Assembly (NCBI GenBank): GCA_933822405.4
Contig: CAKOGP040002048.1
Location: forward strand, 1 to 10,583
Source of the DNA: Cylindrotheca closterium
Lineage: Eukaryota; Bacillariophyta; Bacillariophyceae; Bacillariales; Bacillariaceae
Reading direction: 5' to 3'
Length of the DNA: 10,583 bases
Positions within the stretch are counted from its first letter, which is position 1; every line of letters starts with the position of its first letter. The notes beneath the pieces are model-generated. The model had not been told where the DNA came from. It ran no database searches and saw only the letters and a list, made by a program, of their open reading frames with translations. A program made the position numbers and the translations under genes. Below, one piece after another: positions 7,648 to 10,583 of the stretch.

Positions 7648-9072
7648 GTTGTTATCACCTGGTTGGCCACGGTTTAGCGCAGGGTTGGTGCGGTTTCCGT
7701 TGGCAGCATTACCAGAAGCGTTGCCTCCAGTCTGGTCATTGTTGTCATTGCTACCCGGTGTCCGGGCAGACTCCTTGGATTCAAGCTCGGCAATACGGCG
7801 TTTCAATTCTTTGAAAGTAGTTCCGCCATTTTTCTTGTCAGTTTTCTTGCCTGCTCCAGAATCCTTGGGAGTTGTCTTGTCTTTCTTGGTGCCATTTTCA
7901 AGTTTGCGCTTCTTTCGTTTGCGTTCTTCCATGATTGCGTTCCGTTCGTCTTTAGGCATTGCATGCCATTTGTTTGGGGGTCTATGCCTGGTGTCGACCG
8001 AGGCAGTGTGTCTTCCATCACGTGATCGTTTGCCCAGGACGAGGGTATCTTCTCTGTTGCCAATGAACCCTTTGATATGAGCGACCGATTTGTCAAAGCT
8101 GGTCCCCATGGTTGGGGAAGCGATGATCATGTTAATAGCTGTGTCGAGCTCTCGAGTGACAATCTGATCTATAAGCTTGCGGACTCTGGTTCGCTCGTCA
8201 GGTTCTTGGTAGTCATCAAGCTCGGCAAGGAGGAGGAAGCATTCCTTGTGGTTGCGGGCGTAATTGTCAAACTTCCAGTTGCGTTTTGGTCCTGCGTAGG
8301 ATAAAGCTAACCAGCGTCTCTCAATTTCGGCTGAGACATTGTTGGTGTATTGGGCCCCAAGCCGTGCGGATTTTAGGTCAAGAAATGCAGTTCTTCCGTC
8401 CTTTGTTCTGGCACAATGCTTGATGTCAGTCCAGTCAACAGTGTCTTTGAATAGCGCACTCAAAAGTTTCCAGAGGGTGGTATTGTCAGTGCGGAATGTG
8501 GCAACAAAGTCTCCTTGGGCGTTGACAATAGGAGCACGGGCAATAATTTTGTTCTCAATTGATGCATAATCGGTTGATGGATCCGGATCAGCTGGGATGG
8601 CAGTTGCGACACAAATAGTATAGCTCAAAGGGCAACCGTGGACTCCTTTGAAGTTTGTAAGGGATTCTTCAATGGTACGGAACATTTTGTTCCAGTCGTT
8701 GCGGGTGATTTTGATATCGAGGGAGCTTGGTTCGGTCCATTGCTCTTCATGATCTCTGTAGATCTCAAGTTTGTCAGTTAGGACAGGGAGGCCAATGGTC
8801 GGAATAGCTGGATCGCGAGAGGTGCGGACACGGTGTTTTAGGAGCCATGAAACATCAGTGATGTCTTGCTGCACTTGGAACGGGATTGCGTGGCCATCCC
8901 CACCGCCTCCTGGGTGTCGAAGGGTCCTGACAAGTTTGCTGACAGTGTCAGGCTTGATCTTGGTCAGAGTTGCGGTACTGTTGATATTGTGATCGTCCAC
9001 AATAGTGTCAGCAACGGCTTGAGTCAGGCCGATTTGGACAAAGAGTTGGCGCAGGATTGCTGTTGCGGCCAT
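7645..9072 (-). CDS. gag: Copia A Gag
   Basis: This is a 475-residue protein from ATG at 9072, chosen for a strong context (ACC-ATG-G) and a natural Gag start, MAATAILRQLFVQIGL. The frame runs further up to 9144, but the codon there is GTG and lies in the leader next to the candidate PBS. Residues 1-55 form a small helical domain ending LRHPGG. Residues 125-345 are the main helical capsid-like region, with DWNKMFRTIEESL (126-138), IIARAP (176-181), TKDGRTAFLDLK (223-234) and RNWKFDNYARNH (264-275). Residues 366-430 contain the motif KWHAMPKDERNAIMEERK followed by a strongly basic run and a short coiled-coil stretch, FKELKRRIAELESK. The tail is Asn/Gly-rich. No CCHC zinc knuckle is seen, so the basic patch may do the RNA binding. 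Diatom copia Gag proteins share this layout (from memory). Confidence 0.85.
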   Translation of the reverse strand: MAATAILRQLFVQIGLTQAVADTIVDDHNINSTATLTKIKPDTVSKLVRTLRHPGGGGDGHAIPFQVQQDITDVSWLLKHRVRTSRDPAIPTIGLPVLTDKLEIYRDHEEQWTEPSSLDIKITRNDWNKMFRTIEESLTNFKGVHGCPLSYTICVATAIPADPDPSTDYASIENKIIARAPIVNAQGDFVATFRTDNTTLWKLLSALFKDTVDWTDIKHCARTKDGRTAFLDLKSARLGAQYTNNVSAEIERRWLALSYAGPKRNWKFDNYARNHKECFLLLAELDDYQEPDERTRVRKLIDQIVTRELDTAINMIIASPTMGTSFDKSVAHIKGFIGNREDTLVLGKRSRDGRHTASVDTRHRPPNKWHAMPKDERNAIMEERKRKKRKLENGTKKDKTTPKDSGAGKKTDKKNGGTTFKELKRRIAELESKESARTPGSNDNNDQTGGNASGNAANGNRTNPALNRGQPGDNN

Positions 9073-9134
9073 GGTTGAATCGGATATGCGGGTTGGAACG
9101 GTTGTTGTTGAGTTTCGTGTTGAAAATGAATTTT

Positions 9135-9143
9135 CTGTCACCA
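9135..9143 (-). promoter_or_regulatory. Candidate primer binding site of copia A
   Basis: The minus strand reads TGGTGACAG four bases after a possible LTR end (TTCA at 9148). A tRNA ending in CTGTCACCA would pair with it. The position, between LTR and gag, is right, but the match to a specific tRNA is unverified. Confidence 0.4.
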
Positions 9144-9270
9144 CAGATGAATTTTGTGTGGGTTTTGGCGAATGATATGAACGTTTGTTCGGCTTGCGCG
9201 CGAGTCCGCGTATATAATAACGGATTTATTTTAAATGGTCCTGTGGGCATTTTGACGGATTGAGATCGCT

Positions 9271-9282
9271 GATATATATAAA
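9271..9282 (-). promoter_or_regulatory. TATA-like box in copia A LTR
   Basis: The minus strand reads TTTATATATATC, about 195 bases into the LTR. It is the most TATA-like sequence ahead of gag and would place transcription start roughly at 9240-9255, leaving about 100 bases of R and U5. Confidence 0.5.
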
Positions 9283-9297
9283 TAAATCGCAGATCTT

Positions 9298-9372
9298 TCT
9301 CCCTCCAAACAAGCTGCGTATTGACGCGTAGTGCCGGATCTTCGGATCCAGGCGCTTTGGCTCTCCCTCCAA
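9298..9372 (-). repeat. Two copies of an 11-bp motif in copia A U3
   Basis: TTGGAGGGAGA (minus strand) occurs at 9298-9308 and 9362-9372, 64 bases apart and both upstream of the TATA-like box. Spaced identical motifs in U3 are candidate transcription-factor sites. Confidence 0.5.
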
Positions 9373-9419
9373 CCTTTGAAAGCGTCCCCTCAAGATTGGA
9401 TATTGTCTGATCTTACACT

Positions 9420-9459
9420 TCATAGAATGGAATGTACCCTATGCGCACCTATTCTATGA
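9420..9459. repeat. Inverted repeat near the 5' end of copia A LTR
   Basis: TCATAGAAT at 9420-9428 and ATTCTATGA at 9451-9459 are perfect inverted 9-bp arms around a 22-base loop. They extend by a G-T and a G-C pair inward. The structure lies 16-55 bases inside the LTR end. Confidence 0.6.
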
Positions 9460-9856
9460 TAGTTGATCATAACAAGGTGTAATTCAGCAATAGGTATCCT
9501 GACGTTGACATGTCGGTCAACAGGTCTTTTTAAAGTCTCCCACAGACTTGGACATTTGCCATTGCAGGCAGGTCAGCTGGTGTTGCTATCAAGCAGTACA
9601 GCAGCGCTGGGTCTAATAAAATGAGTTAATATGCCCGTTATTGAACGATAAAACAGAGCGATAAAGGGGTTTGACTAGTTACAGTGTTGTAAAAGGGAGA
9701 TAATCAAAATTATAAGCTATTGGTTGGCGATAGCCATTCATTCTAGTCCATCGAGTCAACTCAACATGGGGGATTCAATTCAATCGCTATTATACTCAAT
9801 ATTGTTTTGATGTTGGGTGATGACAAGGGAAAAGACGTAAAACCTTGTTGTCTGAA

Positions 9857-9870
9857 AATTCAATTGAATT
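9857..9870. repeat. 14-bp perfect palindrome in the copia B LTR
   Basis: AATTCAATTGAATT equals its own reverse complement. It is AT-rich, so chance is possible. Related ATTCAATTCAAT sequence lies near 9773-9785. Confidence 0.4.
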
Positions 9871-9908
9871 GTGTGCGAAATCATGCACGTAAATGATCGC
9901 TAGCATTG

Positions 9909-9928
9909 CCAACGTTCACCAACGTTCA
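9909..9928. repeat. Perfect tandem duplication of a 10-bp motif
   Basis: CCAACGTTCA is repeated head to tail (9909-9918 and 9919-9928). Each copy carries the palindrome AACGTT. It lies about 50-70 bases inside the copia B LTR start, where U3 control elements would be expected. Confidence 0.6.
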
Positions 9929-9976
9929 ATTTGGCGGACTAACCGTCGTTTCATCTGTCTGCATGATGTTAGAACA

Positions 9977-9987
9977 CTCCTCTCAAA
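9977..9987 (-). other. Polypurine tract of copia B
   Basis: The minus strand reads TTTGAGAGGAG immediately before TGTTCTAACA. A purine run abutting TGTT is the usual plus-strand priming site at a 3' LTR. Confidence 0.6.
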
Positions 9988-10186
9988 CTGGAAACGCGCT
10001 AAAGCGTAACAGATTGCAAAATGGGGCGAGGACTTTGCTCAGACTTGGACAGACAGTAAAATACAAGGTATTCAACAAAGAACGTGGTTCGGTCAGGGAC
10101 GGAGACCTACATCAACCAGTACACAGATACATTGAATCACACATTGATCAGTATCATGGATATATTGAAAAACATATCGATCAATA
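9988..10186. other. Non-coding stretch between copia B RNase H and its polypurine tract
   Basis: Copia RNase H normally continues about 50 residues past KKKS. Here the frame stops at once (TGA 10187-10189). A minus-strand frame near 10025-10060 reads SLSKVLAPF, which could be a relic of the usual D-x-L-(T/S)-K-x-L tail, suggesting decay by indels. Apart from this and the 33-bp repeats I see nothing. Confidence 0.35.
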
Positions 10187-10206
10187 TCAATTAGTTATGC
10201 TCATAG
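10109..10206. repeat. Degenerate 33-bp tandem repeat, about three units
   Basis: The units are 10109-10140, 10141-10173 and 10174-10206. They share ACAT-x-x-A-x-CAGTA and TA-x-ATTGAA blocks, and the third matches only in its first half. Most differences between units are C/T or A/G. The patch lies directly after the recognisable end of copia B RNase H and before its polypurine tract. Confidence 0.5.
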
Positions 10207-10583
10207 ATTTCTTCTTCAATTGAGAGTCAGGGATACTTGTATTGGCCAACACCGACTTATTATCTCCATAGATAAAGGACGGGCCAAGTACAGGGATCCC
10301 CATCATCCTTAGCTTGTATCGCAAGCCACGAAGATATTCACAGCATAACTTCATTGCACAGAATTCACTTCCAAAGCTGCTAGACTCAACTGCAGTCTGC
10401 TTCTTTGCCATCCAGTACACCAATGCACCATTTATCCACACAAAGAAACCAGTTCAAGAACGTCTTGTAGTTGTGTCAGAGGCATGGTCAGCATCCACTT
10501 TGGCAGTTGTAACAAATCCAATGCCTTTTGGTTCTGGCTGGTTTGGAGGCAGCTCTTCCTTCAAGTTGTCTATGTGGCCAAAT
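10187..10583 (-). pseudogene. Copia B RNase H fragment with in-frame stop
   Basis: This is the 3' part of a copia pol. From the window edge the frame reads through a short linker to AKVDADHASD (first RNase H Asp), TTTRRS, a TGA at 10454-10456, then TGFFVWINGALVYWMAKK, TAVESSSFGSEFCAMK (catalytic Glu) and FIYGDNKSVLAN (Asp), ending SQLKKKSMSITN and TGA at 10187. The position of the TGA is often Arg in this family, so CGA to TGA is the likely change. The expected tail (YHxVRE and following) is absent. It cannot be the missing end of copia A, because it lies upstream of copia A's LTR. It is a separate, older element in the same orientation, and whether it is the same family cannot be tested here. 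Confidence 0.85.

Larger units (their letters stand above)
4641..9474 (-). mobile_element. Ty1/copia-type LTR retrotransposon A, 5' part
   Basis: The order LTR, PBS, gag, protease, integrase, RT is diagnostic of Copia: integrase comes before RT. The element is cut in its RT by the LINE; the rest, with its 3' LTR, would lie left of the window if not deleted. Gag-pol carries two in-frame stops and no frameshift, which suggests a fairly young but dead copy. Confidence 0.85.
9148..9474 (-). repeat. 5' LTR of copia A
   Basis: On the minus strand this 327-bp stretch starts TGTTATGATC, has a TATA-like run, and ends TTCA just before the candidate PBS and the gag leader. The TG...CA ends, size and position fit a copia 5' LTR. 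The 3' LTR is beyond the left edge, so neither boundary can be checked by comparison; the gag-side end is the less certain one. Confidence 0.6.
9475..9976 (-). repeat. Probable 3' LTR of copia B (possibly truncated)
   Basis: On the minus strand, TGTTCTAACATC begins right after a purine tract, as a 3' LTR should. The stretch of about 500 bases then holds a CCAAT box (9717-9727 region), AT-rich TATA candidates such as TTTAAAAAG near 9530, and no ORF. It ends where copia A's LTR begins, so it is either complete there or cut by copia A. I see no second copy to confirm it. Confidence 0.5.
9475..10583 (-). mobile_element. Ty1/copia-type element B, 3' end
   Basis: An RNase H fragment, a degenerate spacer, a polypurine tract and a probable 3' LTR follow in the right order on the minus strand. 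Gag, integrase and most of RT would lie right of the window. Copia A starts at or inside its LTR. Confidence 0.65.

Noticed and set aside
7526..8080. Plus-strand 184-codon ORF
   Set aside because: It is antisense to gag and the protease region, and its hydrophobic, Ser/Leu-rich make-up is a by-product of the opposite strand.
9070..9144. Gag start at 9144
   Set aside because: The codon is GTG beside the candidate PBS; the ATG at 9072 has a much better context.
9008..9250. Minus-strand 80-codon ORF over the LTR and gag leader
   Set aside because: It spans the LTR U5, PBS and gag start in another frame, with no sign of selection.
9906..10223. Plus-strand ORF of 105 codons ending in YIExHIDQY repeats
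   Set aside because: It crosses the copia B LTR start and polypurine tract, its first half has no protein character, and the repeat alone does not make a gene.
10187..10583. RNase H fragment as the missing 3' end of copia A
   Set aside because: On this strand it lies upstream of copia A's 5' LTR, so without a rearrangement it must be a separate element.

Overview
The window looks like nuclear DNA of a eukaryotic alga, most probably a diatom or related stramenopile. This rests on protein style, recalled from memory and not searched: a Ty1/copia gag-pol with the protease motif D-S-H-A-D-T, an EPYSPWQN integrase block and a conserved segment between integrase and reverse transcriptase (RT), plus a non-LTR element whose apurinic-type endonuclease (EN) resembles those common in diatom genomes. 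I see no host gene, tRNA, rRNA or CRISPR array. Every recognisable coding stretch is on the minus strand and belongs to a retroelement.

Layout, read in the direction of transcription from right to left. (1) 10583 to about 9475 is the 3' end of an older copia element, called copia B: an RNase H fragment with an in-frame TGA, a degenerate 33-bp repeat patch, a polypurine tract and a probable 3' LTR starting at 9976. (2) 9474 to about 4640 is a second copia element, copia A: 5' LTR, candidate primer binding site, gag, then protease, integrase, a chromodomain-like segment and the first half of RT. Gag and pol share one frame, broken by TGA at 7645-7647 and TAG at 4696-4698. (3) About 4640 to 1 is a non-LTR (LINE-type) element inserted into copia A's RT. 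It has a short 5' leader, an ORF1 region spread over three frames, and the start of ORF2 with a complete-looking EN. Its RT and 3' end lie beyond the left edge.

The simplest reading is a three-level nest of same-orientation retroelements: B struck by A, and A struck by the LINE. The age order follows from who interrupts whom. The LINE boundary happens to keep copia A's reading frame open into LINE ORF1, giving a chimeric ORF. The least understood parts are the LINE ORF1 proteins, which have no domain I can name, and how ORF1 and ORF2 are translated without obvious start codons.
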